A stretch of 64,000 nt of DNA from Flavisolibacter ginsenosidimutans (GTDB taxonomy: Bacteria > Bacteroidota > Bacteroidia > Chitinophagales > Chitinophagaceae). Below the pieces are notes generated by a model. The model worked only from the letters and a program-made list of their open reading frames with translations. It was not told where the DNA came from and made no database searches. Location: assembly GCF_007970805.1 (NCBI RefSeq), contig NZ_CP042433.1:1674001-1738000 (forward strand), read 5' to 3'. Position numbers and translations under genes: made by a program. Of this stretch, positions 38,781-47,694 are shown one piece after another (positions within the stretch are counted from its first letter, which is position 1; the number at the start of each line of letters is the position of its first letter).

Positions 38781-38850
38781 GAATAGAATTACCGAACGTA
38801 CAAGAGTGCGACGCAACAGAAGTCAAATGGATAGACGGACCTCTGGTCCA
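38781..38850 (-). repeat. Short dispersed repeat, copy 4
   Basis: Minus-strand copy directly after the BASS stop codon, with ACAAGAGTGCGACGCAACAG at 38800-38819 and the AATAGAATTACC flank. Just beyond it CAGCGCC (38764) pairs with GGCGCTG (38775), a possible stem without a T tract. The GGACC-TCT-GGTCC palindrome at 38839-38851 touches the stop codon. Confidence 0.78.
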
Positions 38851-40188
38851 TCATACAAACTTTTCTTCTTTCACAACTCTTAATTGTTCTTCAGCGGCCG
38901 CTACCTCTTTGACCTTCTCTTCCACCGGCCTTCTTCGCCAGTAATTGGCCAGCAGCGAACCCGAGACGTTCATCCACGGGCTAAACACCGCAGCGGGCAA
39001 ACCCACAGTTCCCAACTTTCCCATGCTGCCCGCAAGTCCGGATGCCATACCGCCGTTTTGCAGGCCGACTTCGAAGGCAATTGTTCGCGCCGATGATTTG
39101 TCCAGTCCAAAAATTCTGCTTAACCAATAACCAAAAAAATAACCCGCAGTGTTGTGCATCACCGAACATAAAAAAAGAAGAAAACCAACACGCAACAAAT
39201 TTTCTCGTCCGGCTGCAGTAGTAACCGCGGTGAAATAAACAATGCCAAACATGGAAACATAAGGCATGATTCCGTCAAGCTTTGCGTATCGTTTTGCAAG
39301 CATGTGATAAAGCACACCAACCACAAACGCCCCGAACAAAAAACTTATTATTTCCAACGATTGCAAAGCCTGCGGCGAAGCAATGGCCGTTTCAAGAATT
39401 CTCCACAACCCAAGCGGCAAAGCAAGCAACCAAAGCAAGCTTGCAATAAAAATGGCAGTCACAATTTTCCATCCTTTCGGCGAAGCGGTTTTAAGATAAT
39501 CGTGCAGCAGCGCCGCGCCAATGGGTACAAGCACAATCTTGACAATCTCCATCATCATGTTCACAAACTTTACTTCGATGAGCGTGCCGGCAAGCAACTT
39601 CATTAAAAGTGGTGTCAGAAACGGTGCCGCTAGGGTTGAAAGCGCCGTGACTACCACAGATAAAACAAGATTCGCTCTCGCGATGTAGGCCATTACGTTT
39701 GACGCAAGCCCGCTGGAACATGAGCCAATTAAGATAATACCCGCAGCAATCTCCGGCTCGAAATGAAAAAGTCTTGTCAGCGCAAAACCCGTTAACGGCA
39801 TAATGGAAAAATGGCAGAGCAAACCAACCGCAACGCCTTTACCGGTTGTAGCAATGCCCGAAAAATCTTTCAGGCTCATCTGAATGCCCATGCCAAACAT
39901 CACCAGTTGAACAATCACAAGTATCAGCCATTTGTTGCGCAAGTCAACACTGCCCCAATGCGAAAAGGCCGCAGGATAAATCATGGCCGTTACCACCGCT
40001 GCAATAATCCACGCAGTATAACGATAGCTCTTCAAATTTTTTATGACGCCCATTCCGATGGCAAAGCCAACAATCAGGACCACCGCAGCCAGTTGCCAAA
40101 TGTTTTGCTGATGAAAAAGCATTCCTGCTATCAGCGCAACAGCACCAACGGCACTCAATACCAAACAGATTTGCATCGCTCTTTTCAT
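38851..40188 (-). CDS. BASS-family (bile acid:sodium symporter-like) transporter
   Basis: A 445-residue inner-membrane protein with ten or more hydrophobic segments. BASS signatures are visible: LVIVQLVMFGMGIQMSLKDF, GIILIGSCSSGLASNVMAYIA and VVVTALSTLAAPFLTPLLMK, which include the crossover helices that bind sodium. The fold carries bile acids, pyruvate, pantothenate and other organic anions in different organisms. In this operon it follows the racemase-like gene by 14 bp, so it most likely imports or exports a carboxylated sugar derivative handled by the RuBisCO-like pathway; that is inference. An N-terminal two-helix extension precedes the core and a charged C-terminal tail ends EEKFV. Confidence 0.87.
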   Translation of the reverse strand: MKRAMQICLVLSAVGAVALIAGMLFHQQNIWQLAAVVLIVGFAIGMGVIKNLKSYRYTAWIIAAVVTAMIYPAAFSHWGSVDLRNKWLILVIVQLVMFGMGIQMSLKDFSGIATTGKGVAVGLLCHFSIMPLTGFALTRLFHFEPEIAAGIILIGSCSSGLASNVMAYIARANLVLSVVVTALSTLAAPFLTPLLMKLLAGTLIEVKFVNMMMEIVKIVLVPIGAALLHDYLKTASPKGWKIVTAIFIASLLWLLALPLGLWRILETAIASPQALQSLEIISFLFGAFVVGVLYHMLAKRYAKLDGIMPYVSMFGIVYFTAVTTAAGRENLLRVGFLLFLCSVMHNTAGYFFGYWLSRIFGLDKSSARTIAFEVGLQNGGMASGLAGSMGKLGTVGLPAAVFSPWMNVSGSLLANYWRRRPVEEKVKEVAAAEEQLRVVKEEKFV

Positions 40189-40202
40189 ACAGCAAGTATT
40201 TT

Positions 40203-40862
40203 TTAGAAAACCGATGCGAGGTATTCAATGGCAATACCCGGACTGGCAAGAATAGGAACTTTTTTATCTGCTGCATCCAGCATGTCTATAACTCTTGCCA
40301 TTGACGCCTGCGCCAGCACAATCACATCAACCTGCGACGACAATTCCTTTAACGCGGCCGCAACCATTTCATCGTGCTTCGCTGCATCACCGCCCATAAG
40401 CGCATCGAAAGCGCCTTCGCATAATTTAGAAATCACCGTTACAGCCTTACCGGCAACAGCGGCGCGGCGCTTAACCAAATCAGTCGTTGGATTCAACGTG
40501 GTTGGAAGCGTTGCAATCACGCCAATCTTGTCTCCTGTTTGCACGGCTTTGTCAGCCATCGGCTGATCCACTCGCAACACAGGTACTTTGCTCAAAGTCG
40601 CTGCCGTTTCCACAGCCGCACCAATTGACGAACAGGTGTAAAGAATAAAATCAGCGCCGGCAGCTTCGGCCGATGCTGCGTAATTCACAACTCGCCTCGC
40701 TGTATCAGGTTTTAATTCACCGCACTGAATCACGTTTTTAATCAAACTGTCGTCAACAATATTGAAGGTTTGTACATCCGGTATAAACCGCTTGCACAAA
40801 TCCTGGAATACCGGCACCAGCGTGGCCGACGTGTGAATAAGTCCCAATGTTTTTTTCGACAT
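40203..40862 (-). CDS. Aspartate/glutamate racemase-superfamily protein
   Basis: A 219-residue cytoplasmic protein with the two-lobed Asp/Glu racemase fold. One catalytic cysteine is apparent in FILYTCSSIGAAV (around residue 75), but the matching C-terminal position reads VIVLAQASMARV with Ala in place of Cys. A one-cysteine enzyme would be more like maleate isomerase or arylmalonate decarboxylase-type relatives than a true racemase. It lies between the kinase and the BASS transporter, after a long-repeat copy, and should act on the same carbon source. It could catalyse an isomerisation or decarboxylation step; the reaction is unknown. Confidence 0.8.
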   Translation of the reverse strand: MSKKTLGLIHTSATLVPVFQDLCKRFIPDVQTFNIVDDSLIKNVIQCGELKPDTARRVVNYAASAEAAGADFILYTCSSIGAAVETAATLSKVPVLRVDQPMADKAVQTGDKIGVIATLPTTLNPTTDLVKRRAAVAGKAVTVISKLCEGAFDALMGGDAAKHDEMVAAALKELSSQVDVIVLAQASMARVIDMLDAADKKVPILASPGIAIEYLASVF

Positions 40863-40882
40863 GCTATTTGATTTTGTCTTTT

Positions 40883-40960
40883 GTTTTTGTAACCGACAAC
40901 GGAATATTCATTGAGCTGTTGTTGCGTCGCACTCTTGTGCGTTCAGTAAGTCTATTCAGC
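40883..40960 (+). repeat. Short dispersed repeat, copy 5
   Basis: Plus-strand copy 20 bp ahead of the racemase-like start. The core TTGCGTCGCACTCTTGTGCG (40922-40941) follows the block TTTTTGTAACCGACAACGGAA, which it shares with copy 7. It adjoins long-repeat copy 2. Confidence 0.8.
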
Positions 40961-40971
40961 AAGGCCTCAAT

Positions 40972-41112
40972 CCCTCTCCACTCGGAGAGGGAAGCTTTCG
41001 CACGAAACCTCGCTTATCAATGACTCAGCCTCAATTGCAGTCTCTCCAATAAGCAAGGCTTGTGCGGCTGATGGCCTTTCCCTATTGGGGAAAGGTCGGG
41101 ATAGGGGCCGCC
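40972..41112 (+). repeat. Long dispersed repeat, copy 2 (shortened)
   Basis: About 140 bp. CCTCTCCACTCGGAGAGGGAAG replaces the first palindrome, then the shared AATAAGCAAGGCTTGTGC and GGTCGGGATAGGGGCCGCC. The end overlaps the last 11 codons and stop of the DUF1537 kinase gene. Confidence 0.75.
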
Positions 41113-42425
41113 GCTCTTAGAAAAAAGTCTTCGCTTCCAACTTGACCACCTTTGAAACAGATTTCAATTCCGTTTACAGCTTTATCACTTGCAATGGCTT
41201 TGCACAGCGGCGCACCGGGCGCCAACGGCGCAATCATCTCCACCGCGTCAATCCCCAACGCTCTTGCTGCATAACTGCTCGTATCGCCACCCGCAACAAC
41301 AAGTCGTTTCAGTAATGTTTGTCCGATCAATCGCTTTGCAATTTCACCCAAAGCCCTTCCCAATGTTTCGGCAGTATTCTCTGAAGTATTTATTCTTTCA
41401 GCGCCGTTTGAATGAATAATCAAATCCACTTTGTTATTCAGAATAGCCAATGATTTTTGAAAGACTTCTTCCATTTCCTGCCAAGCATCTTCACCAACCA
41501 ATTTGCTTACGTCAATCACAACTTCTTTAAAGCCATTTTGCAAAGCATGGTGGATTTGCTTTGTCGTAACCGGTGAACAACTTCCGCAAACAACAAGCAA
41601 CAGTTCTGCCTTTGAAAGCTTTTGCCATACCGGTTCTTGCAGACCAAGTTGTTGCTGAAAATGAGCAGCAAAAGCAATTTCAACACCGGACGAACCAACG
41701 AGAAACAAAGGCTGACTGTGCGCAGCTTCATCACTCAACACAGCCGCAATCATTTCCAAATGCTGATTCTCCAACGCATCAAAAAAAATAATCGCAGCAC
41801 CTGCCGATACATTCCTATCAATAGACTTTTTTATTTCGTCTTCGCTTTTAATAACGTCAACGATGGTAACAAGACCAATCTGCTTTTTCGTTTGTTTCCC
41901 CAGGTGCAAACGCAAATCGCTTTCGTCGGCAGGTGTTGTCGGATGATGCTTCATCGAGGGATGACGGTCCAATCGAAACACTTCGCCGTTACTACCAATG
42001 CCCATGCGGGCAAAAAGATTTCCAAAAAACAAATAACGCCCCAACACCGGTGCAGATTGAATAATTGGCGTAAAGCGATTGCCAAAAATTTTTACACCCA
42101 CATCAATTGCCTTACCGATGCTTCCAATAAGAGGCGATGAATCAAACGTTGAACAAACCTTGTAATGAACATACCGAACGCCTGTTTCCTTTATTTGCCG
42201 CAAAGCAGGTTCCAATGCAGATTGCATCGCTTCCGGTGTCATGGCACGTGTCGCACCGGCCACGCCAAAAGCTTGCAAACCTTCGTGCAATTTCAATTGT
42301 TCACTTGTGGGTGGTTCCAAAAACAAAACACTTTTCAACCCTTCACGGCAAAGCCATTCAAGGGCATCGGTTGAGCCCGTGAAATCATCGCCATAAAAGG
42401 CAAAAAGCGGTTTGTTGTCAGCCAT
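41082..42425 (-). CDS. DUF1537 four-carbon acid-sugar kinase family (OiaK-like candidate)
   Basis: A 447-residue cytoplasmic kinase. The substrate domain opens with FAFYGDDFTGSTDALEWL, and the nucleotide domain has VVAGGDTSSYAARALG and PLAPGAPLCKA, both characteristic of the DUF1537 family that phosphorylates acid sugars such as D-threonate, D-erythronate and 3-oxo-isoapionate. Its start overlaps the RuBisCO-like stop by one base (TAATG), so the two are strictly coupled, as expected for a kinase that makes the RuBisCO-like protein's phosphorylated substrate. The last 11 residues (RAAAPIPTFPQ) are encoded inside a dispersed repeat and are probably not part of the ancestral protein. Confidence 0.88.
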   Translation of the reverse strand: MADNKPLFAFYGDDFTGSTDALEWLCREGLKSVLFLEPPTSEQLKLHEGLQAFGVAGATRAMTPEAMQSALEPALRQIKETGVRYVHYKVCSTFDSSPLIGSIGKAIDVGVKIFGNRFTPIIQSAPVLGRYLFFGNLFARMGIGSNGEVFRLDRHPSMKHHPTTPADESDLRLHLGKQTKKQIGLVTIVDVIKSEDEIKKSIDRNVSAGAAIIFFDALENQHLEMIAAVLSDEAAHSQPLFLVGSSGVEIAFAAHFQQQLGLQEPVWQKLSKAELLLVVCGSCSPVTTKQIHHALQNGFKEVVIDVSKLVGEDAWQEMEEVFQKSLAILNNKVDLIIHSNGAERINTSENTAETLGRALGEIAKRLIGQTLLKRLVVAGGDTSSYAARALGIDAVEMIAPLAPGAPLCKAIASDKAVNGIEICFKGGQVGSEDFFLRAAAPIPTFPQ

Positions 42426-43669
42426 TATTTGCCTCCGAATTTTTCAACAGATTTTGCAAACTCCGGATAAATGTTCACGGCTTCTTCCAACTGCAAACCA
42501 TCAACGGCGCCCTTCCATGCTTGTTGCAAAGCAGCAACGCCTGCCGCCGCACCCATTGGGTGCGCCATGATGCCGCCACCGGCCATGTACAAAAGATCAA
42601 CAGTCTTTGTTCGTCGCCATGTTTCAAAGGCTTGTCCGCCCCACTGGCCTGAAGACACCACTGGCAAAACAGCGTAACCAGCCGCCATCGGTTTCAAACA
42701 AGCTTCAATGGAACGCACCACCGAATCATCGCTTTCCCAAAATTTATTTTGAATACCGTTCACGTGAATTTGGTCAACACCCGTAAGCCGCCATAACTTT
42801 TGATAAGCGGGAAAATCAATGCCAAGCAAAGGATGCCTTGTCATCATGCCCCAGCCGTTGCGATGACCGTGAATAGCGAGTGCGCCGATGTCGCAAATCT
42901 TTTTTGTTGCGGAGACGCCAACGCTGTTCAAACTTATCATGGCACAAGTGCCGCCGGCCTTTATAATCGTTTCGTAGCGGCTCAACATCTCGTCCACTTC
43001 GCCGCTGATATTGAAGGCATACATTACTTTCTTTCCCGTTTTATCGGCCAAACGATTCACAACATTCATTACGGCCTCAACCCTTTTTTCAAAAGGCGAG
43101 TTGGCAGAAGAAGAAAGCAATTCATCGTCTTTTACAAAATCAATTCCGGCTTCGCCAAGCGTTTGCACCATCTCGGCTGTTTGTTCCGGTGTCAAGCCAA
43201 TGCTTGGCTTGATGATGGTGCCAATCAATGGGCGGGATTGAACGTTAGTGAGTTTTCGACATCCTTCAATGCCGAATCTTGGTCCGCGAAAATGAGCCAC
43301 ATAAGCATCAGGAAAATCGATATCCATCAATTTCAACCCGGTGAATTGCCGCAACTCGTACAAGTTTCCTTGCAAGGTTGAAATCAGCACCGGTAGGTTG
43401 TAGCCAAAGTTTTCAGCCGACCACGAAACTTTTACGACGGCTTGATGATAAACACCGAGAGAAAGCTTTTCGCTTGGAATAGATGCTTGATTAACCGTTG
43501 TTATTTTTTCTATTGATTCAACTCTTGCAGCGAACCGTTCTTTTAATTCAGCGGTTTCGCCGGGCACGGCCACGAAGGTTCCCGATGATTGTTCGCCGGC
43601 TAAAACTTCCGCAGCTTTTTCCGGTTCAAAAGGTGTCTCGATAAAATATGTCGCGGTGATTCTTTCCAT
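42425..43669 (-). CDS. RuBisCO-like protein (OiaX/OiaT-like candidate)
   Basis: A 414-residue form IV RuBisCO homologue. With ATG 43669 as residue 1, conserved positions (spinach numbering in brackets) are K154 (K175), carbamylated K180, D182 and E183 (K201, D203, E204) in DFVKDDE, H267 (H294), H302 (H327), K309 (K334), S340 (S379) and the phosphate-binding Gly triplet in YMAGGGIMAHP. Loss of K177 (S156) shows it is not a CO2-fixing enzyme. The complete metal-binding site means it is catalytically competent. With a coupled DUF1537 kinase the best functional match is decarboxylation or hydrolysis of 3-oxo-isoapionate 4-phosphate in D-apionate breakdown. A GTG nine bases upstream is an alternative start. 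Confidence 0.9.
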   Translation of the reverse strand: MERITATYFIETPFEPEKAAEVLAGEQSSGTFVAVPGETAELKERFAARVESIEKITTVNQASIPSEKLSLGVYHQAVVKVSWSAENFGYNLPVLISTLQGNLYELRQFTGLKLMDIDFPDAYVAHFRGPRFGIEGCRKLTNVQSRPLIGTIIKPSIGLTPEQTAEMVQTLGEAGIDFVKDDELLSSSANSPFEKRVEAVMNVVNRLADKTGKKVMYAFNISGEVDEMLSRYETIIKAGGTCAMISLNSVGVSATKKICDIGALAIHGHRNGWGMMTRHPLLGIDFPAYQKLWRLTGVDQIHVNGIQNKFWESDDSVVRSIEACLKPMAAGYAVLPVVSSGQWGGQAFETWRRTKTVDLLYMAGGGIMAHPMGAAAGVAALQQAWKGAVDGLQLEEAVNIYPEFAKSVEKFGGK

Positions 43670-43693
43670 GTAATTCACTTGCTTAATCCAATT

Positions 43694-45829
43694 TTATTTT
43701 GCCTTGTAACGAACGGTATAAGCTTTATCCGGTTCAATCATCAACGTGTAATTGTTACCACCCTTTGCTTCTATCACACCTTCTTTACAAATCGGCTTTG
43801 TTTTGCTTTGAAAAGATAGCAGGCCCTTTCCCGCAGCACCTTTTACTTTCATCTGCGTCGTACTGCAATAGACCTGAATGTTTCCGGCTGGTGTTGGCAC
43901 TTCGCCCTGCATCCATTGCAGACCGCCCAACTTTGGTTCAATTGTATAGGTTGCATAACCGGCAGCCGTTGGCTTCACACCCAGGTAATATTTTCCCAAC
44001 AAATAAATAGGGCTTGCACCCCAGGCATGGCAAAGGCTTTTTCCAAACTCACGGCCGTACATCGCATAGTGCTCCGCTCCTTTTTTTGTTGGATTGTATT
44101 CTTCCCAAAACGATGTAGCGCCTAAATTCAACATACCGCCCCAATAATCCTTCATTTGCTTCAAAACATAATCCTGCTCTCCCATGGCGCAAAGCGCTTC
44201 CAGTTCATAAAAGTGCATGTAGGGTGTAGTAATTTTTTGAATGCTGTCGTTGAGCAACACGTGTTGTTTCACTTCCTGCTTTTGTGCATCATTGAAATAG
44301 TTGAAAAAGATGCCGAACATGTTTGCATAGCGTGTTACGTTACCTGTTTGTTTGCCATCAACGCGACTGTGGACCAAAGCATGTTTGGAAGAATTCCAAT
44401 AAAGAGAAAAGAGTTTTTTCTTCAGATCGTCTGAAAGTTTAGTGTAGGTTGTTTTTCCTCTATCGTCATTTACAATGTCAGCACAAAGAGCCATTGTCTC
44501 CAAGCTTCTTGCGAACAGCATTTGTTCAAAACTTACTTCTCCTTTTTTGCTCAAGCCGTTGGCCCAATCAATAAAGATCCAATCGCCGGGTAGGCCTTGT
44601 AACAGACCGTCTTTGTTTCGTCGGCCAAGCACATACTCCATCATGCTTTGCATGCGGGGATAAAAATTTTTAATAAAGCTCTTATCGCCGGTGTACAGAT
44701 AATAATCGTAGATGCCGAGGAACCAGTAAAAGGTATAATCCATGATGGTGTTGATGTGGCCTGTCACCGGATCTTTGCCACGCAGTGCAGCCATCGTTCG
44801 TTCAACGGTTGGCGAATCGAAGAACAGGTAATAGTTCATCAAATAGCTTTGGTAGGCATCGCCGCTCCATACCCAGCGGTCACGCTTGATGCCGTCAATA
44901 AAAAATTCTCTCGTAGCTAAATGAAGCGTGTATTTGGCGACATCATAAATGCGGTTGATTTCTTCATCTGAACATTTAAAACTTCCGCGGTCTTTTACAT
45001 CGGCGTATTCATATAACATGGAAACAGAATCGAGGTTAAGCGTTGGCTCCATCACCACGTTCACATAACGAAAGGCTTTCGACAACGGCATAGTGGAATC
45101 TTGCTTTGACACGTTCGAAAACTGAAGCCGGTCAAGGGTTACAGCGCCATCCTTTGAAAGCGCTTCTTCTTTTGATTCGCCGTAATACAAGGTCATTGCG
45201 CCGCTGCCTTTTACGCCGTGAAGTTTGACAAAGCCAAAAGTTTCCTTGCCGAAATCAATCAAGCGTGATGTACTGTTTGCGGTTGTGCTAACAGCAGATT
45301 GCGATACAACAGGGAGTTTAAACTGTGAAGGCAGATTTGTGGGGGAATTAAAATTCCAACTGCCTGCGTTGAGCCATTTGGTTGCCGAAACGTCAGAGGT
45401 TTTTCCCGTTTCATCAATCCATTCTTTATCCTCAAATGTGAGTAACCACGATGAATCAGAGACGACAGTTTTGCCTTTTACATAAATGGTGGGAACGGAT
45501 GCCTGGTTAAAAACTTTTACGTTGATGCGGTGTTGTCCAGCCGGAACGTTTATGGTTGTTGGCGTTCCTTCGAAAAGTTTTCCGTCGAGTTTGACGTTGT
45601 ATTTGCCTTCGGCGTAAATGGCAACGTCTTCGGGTTGTGAAAGGTTGCAGTCTTTGTGGAAGTCCATCAGCGGATAATGACTGTCAACTTTCCAAAAAAC
45701 AGGAAAGAAAGAACCGCGGTCGGTGCGGCGGTTTTGCATGTTGTTGCTTAACCAGATTTCGTAGTCGCCGGGATACCAGATCCAGGTGGCTTGTTGCGCA
45801 AAAGCAGAGAAAGTGAAGAAGAGGCCCAT
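43694..45829 (-). CDS. GH78-like alpha-L-rhamnosidase with uncertain N-terminus
   Basis: A secreted enzyme of about 711 residues with two N-terminal beta domains, an (alpha/alpha)6 barrel and a C-terminal beta domain. The active-site block FFIDGIKRDRWVWSGD aligns with the GH78 DCPQRDERxGWxGD motif but is one residue shorter, and FWEEYNP supplies the second acid. The start is unclear: the only ATG close to the signal-like segment GLFFTFSAFAQ is at 45829, giving a 13-residue leader without basic residues, while the open frame runs on to an ATG at 46114 through two repeat elements. The ATG lies at the edge of the long repeat. It is followed after 24 bp by the RuBisCO-like gene, linking rhamnosidase and acid-sugar catabolism. 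Confidence 0.82.
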   Translation of the reverse strand: MGLFFTFSAFAQQATWIWYPGDYEIWLSNNMQNRRTDRGSFFPVFWKVDSHYPLMDFHKDCNLSQPEDVAIYAEGKYNVKLDGKLFEGTPTTINVPAGQHRINVKVFNQASVPTIYVKGKTVVSDSSWLLTFEDKEWIDETGKTSDVSATKWLNAGSWNFNSPTNLPSQFKLPVVSQSAVSTTANSTSRLIDFGKETFGFVKLHGVKGSGAMTLYYGESKEEALSKDGAVTLDRLQFSNVSKQDSTMPLSKAFRYVNVVMEPTLNLDSVSMLYEYADVKDRGSFKCSDEEINRIYDVAKYTLHLATREFFIDGIKRDRWVWSGDAYQSYLMNYYLFFDSPTVERTMAALRGKDPVTGHINTIMDYTFYWFLGIYDYYLYTGDKSFIKNFYPRMQSMMEYVLGRRNKDGLLQGLPGDWIFIDWANGLSKKGEVSFEQMLFARSLETMALCADIVNDDRGKTTYTKLSDDLKKKLFSLYWNSSKHALVHSRVDGKQTGNVTRYANMFGIFFNYFNDAQKQEVKQHVLLNDSIQKITTPYMHFYELEALCAMGEQDYVLKQMKDYWGGMLNLGATSFWEEYNPTKKGAEHYAMYGREFGKSLCHAWGASPIYLLGKYYLGVKPTAAGYATYTIEPKLGGLQWMQGEVPTPAGNIQVYCSTTQMKVKGAAGKGLLSFQSKTKPICKEGVIEAKGGNNYTLMIEPDKAYTVRYKAK

Positions 45830-46019
45830 CCCCAACAACCATTGCTTTTTGTGGTAGATGGTGCTAAAGCCCCTTCCCGTTGGGAAGTGGATGAAGAGGT
45901 TCAAAATGATAAGGATAAAATGCAATGCTTTCTTGATGATTGAAACAAGAAAAGAAGCGCTAAAAAGCAAGGGTTGTGCGTTGGTGGCTTTCCCACCGGG
46001 AAGGTCGGGATGGGCCGCC
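45821..46019 (+). repeat. Long dispersed repeat, copy 3
   Basis: About 200 bp, homologous over its whole length to the minus strand of 24709-24910. It has palindromic blocks CCCTTCCCGTTGGGAAG (near 45874) and CTTTCCCACCGGGAAGG (near 45988), and ends GGTCGGGATGGGCCGCC. It extends into the start region of the GH78-like gene, where TTGGGGATGGGCC (minus strand) corresponds to TTGGGGTTAGGCC in copy 1. Confidence 0.8.
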
Positions 46020-46035
46020 GAATAGCGAACAAAGC

Positions 46036-46096
46036 GCACAAGAGTGCGACGCAACAAAAGCTTCATAGTAGCAATGCAGCTTGGTTCATAAAAAAT
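46036..46096 (-). repeat. Short dispersed repeat, copy 6
   Basis: Minus-strand copy 20 bp after the sodium:solute symporter stop. The core is GCACAAGAGTGCGACGCAAC on the plus strand, followed by GTAGCAATGCAGCTTGGTTC and ATAAAA. It matches copy 1 in the middle and copy 2 at the end. Confidence 0.8.
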
Positions 46097-46116
46097 ATCT
46101 TTCTCTTTTCTCATGC

Positions 46117-47694
46117 TTAATGTCCGTTAAAAATGATGTACAAGGATAGAATGACGACGCCGAGCAAGGCAAACAACCACTGCACTTTTTTGCTGGTGCG
46201 TGGGATTTCTGCAGTTTCGATGTTGCTTGTTTGCGGGTTGCGATCGGTAAGTGAAATGATGATGGCTGCGACTAACAAGATCGCAAAAATGTAAAACGAC
46301 AACAACAAAAAGTGCGGCCACATCGGGTATTTGTCTGCGGGCAAAACCCAGAGATATAAAACGCCTACGAACAAACTAAAGGCAGAACCAAAACTTAAAA
46401 TTGCGTTGACGGCTTTTGCGGTGGTACGCTTCCAAAACACGCTCAACAAAAACACCACCGAAAGCGACGGTGCAATAAACCCGAGCACTGCCTGAAAGAT
46501 ATTAAAGAGGTTTTGCCCGCGAATTTTATCAATGGCAACGGCCATGAGCACGGCAAATACACAGCCTACGACAACGGTAATGCGGCCAACTTTAATTTGC
46601 TCCTTCGTGTTAGCGGAAGGGTTGATGTTCTTTACGTAAACGTCGGTAGTGAACACCGCGCTTAATGCGTTGAGCGAAGAACCGATGGTACCAACCAAGA
46701 CGGCGATCAACACGCAAATCACAAGTCCGTTCATGCCGGATGGAAAAAGGTTGGTGACCATCGTCATGTAGGCGAGATCGGATTTTTCGAGGTGTGGAAA
46801 GAGTGCAAAACACAAAATGCCCGGCATGATGAAAAGCGGCAGGGCCAAGACTTTCAGCCATCCGATGAAGTTCACGCCGAGTTGTCCCTGTTCTAAATTT
46901 TTTGCACCCAGCACGCTTTGCACCATCGCCTGATCGGTGCAGAAAAAAGCAACAGCCGCAACCGGATAACCCAACAACATGGCTTGCCAGGGATAAGATT
47001 TATCGTTTGATGGCTTGATTAAATTCCAATAATGTGAAGGCACTTTGTGATAAAGCGCAGACAAACCACCGATGCGTTGCAAACCGAGATAGGTTAGCGT
47101 GAGCGAAACAACGATCAGCAAAATCATTTGGAAGACGTTCACTTTGGCGATGGCTTTTAAACCGCCGGCAAACGTGAAAATGCCCGAGAAGGCAACCAAC
47201 ACAATCACCGATTGCCACATGGGAATGCCGAGAATTTGTCGCACCAAAACACCGCCGCTGAACAAGCCAAGCGACAACCAACTCACGAGTATTTTGATGA
47301 GTGCATACCAGGCGAGAATGTTTCGTGTGCTGTCGCCGTAACGCTTGCCCATGTATTCGGGCATGGTGGCTACTTTGCTGGCGATGTAACGCGGCGCAAA
47401 CACCATTGCTAGCAACATGAGAAAAACAAAAGCGTACCATTCAAAATTACCCGCAACAATGCCTGTTGCATAACCAATACTGGCAAAAGCAAGCAGCGAT
47501 GAAGGGCCAACGTTTGTGCCCCACATGTTGAAACCGATGTTGTACCAGTTGAGCGAATGACTGGCAAGAAAAAGCGTTTCGTTCTTTTTCTTTTGACGAA
47601 AGCTGGCGATATAACCAATCACCAACAGCACGATAAGGTAAATGGCAACGACGGCAAAATCGGCCTTGGTGAGCTTGTCATAAATAGGGTTCAT
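46117..47694 (-). CDS. Sodium:solute symporter (SSS family)
   Basis: A 525-residue inner-membrane transporter with about 13 helices and the LeuT fold. Family blocks visible are FLASHSLNWYNIGFNMWGTNVGPSS (here in pieces), RYIASKVATMPEYMGKRYG, TFAGGLKAIAKVNVFQ and VGTIGSSLNALSAVFTTDVY. Members of this branch (SglT/YidK-like) import sugars or sugar acids with sodium. It overlaps the upstream Gfo/Idh stop as ATGA and precedes the rhamnosidase, so it probably carries the sugar released by the secreted enzymes. The C-terminal hydrophilic stretch (NPQTSNIETAEIPRTSKK) lies before a final helix. Confidence 0.92.
   Translation of the reverse strand: MNPIYDKLTKADFAVVAIYLIVLLVIGYIASFRQKKKNETLFLASHSLNWYNIGFNMWGTNVGPSSLLAFASIGYATGIVAGNFEWYAFVFLMLLAMVFAPRYIASKVATMPEYMGKRYGDSTRNILAWYALIKILVSWLSLGLFSGGVLVRQILGIPMWQSVIVLVAFSGIFTFAGGLKAIAKVNVFQMILLIVVSLTLTYLGLQRIGGLSALYHKVPSHYWNLIKPSNDKSYPWQAMLLGYPVAAVAFFCTDQAMVQSVLGAKNLEQGQLGVNFIGWLKVLALPLFIMPGILCFALFPHLEKSDLAYMTMVTNLFPSGMNGLVICVLIAVLVGTIGSSLNALSAVFTTDVYVKNINPSANTKEQIKVGRITVVVGCVFAVLMAVAIDKIRGQNLFNIFQAVLGFIAPSLSVVFLLSVFWKRTTAKAVNAILSFGSAFSLFVGVLYLWVLPADKYPMWPHFLLLSFYIFAILLVAAIIISLTDRNPQTSNIETAEIPRTSKKVQWLFALLGVVILSLYIIFNGH

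Noticed and set aside
42425..43669. RuBisCO gene as evidence for CO2 fixation
   Set aside because: K177 is Ser, there is no phosphoribulokinase, and the gene is coupled to an acid-sugar kinase; it is a form IV RuBisCO-like protein.
46020..46114. N-terminal extension of the GH78-like protein to the ATG at 46114
   Set aside because: The 95 added residues are translated from repeat elements, contain no signal peptide at the start and have no family similarity.
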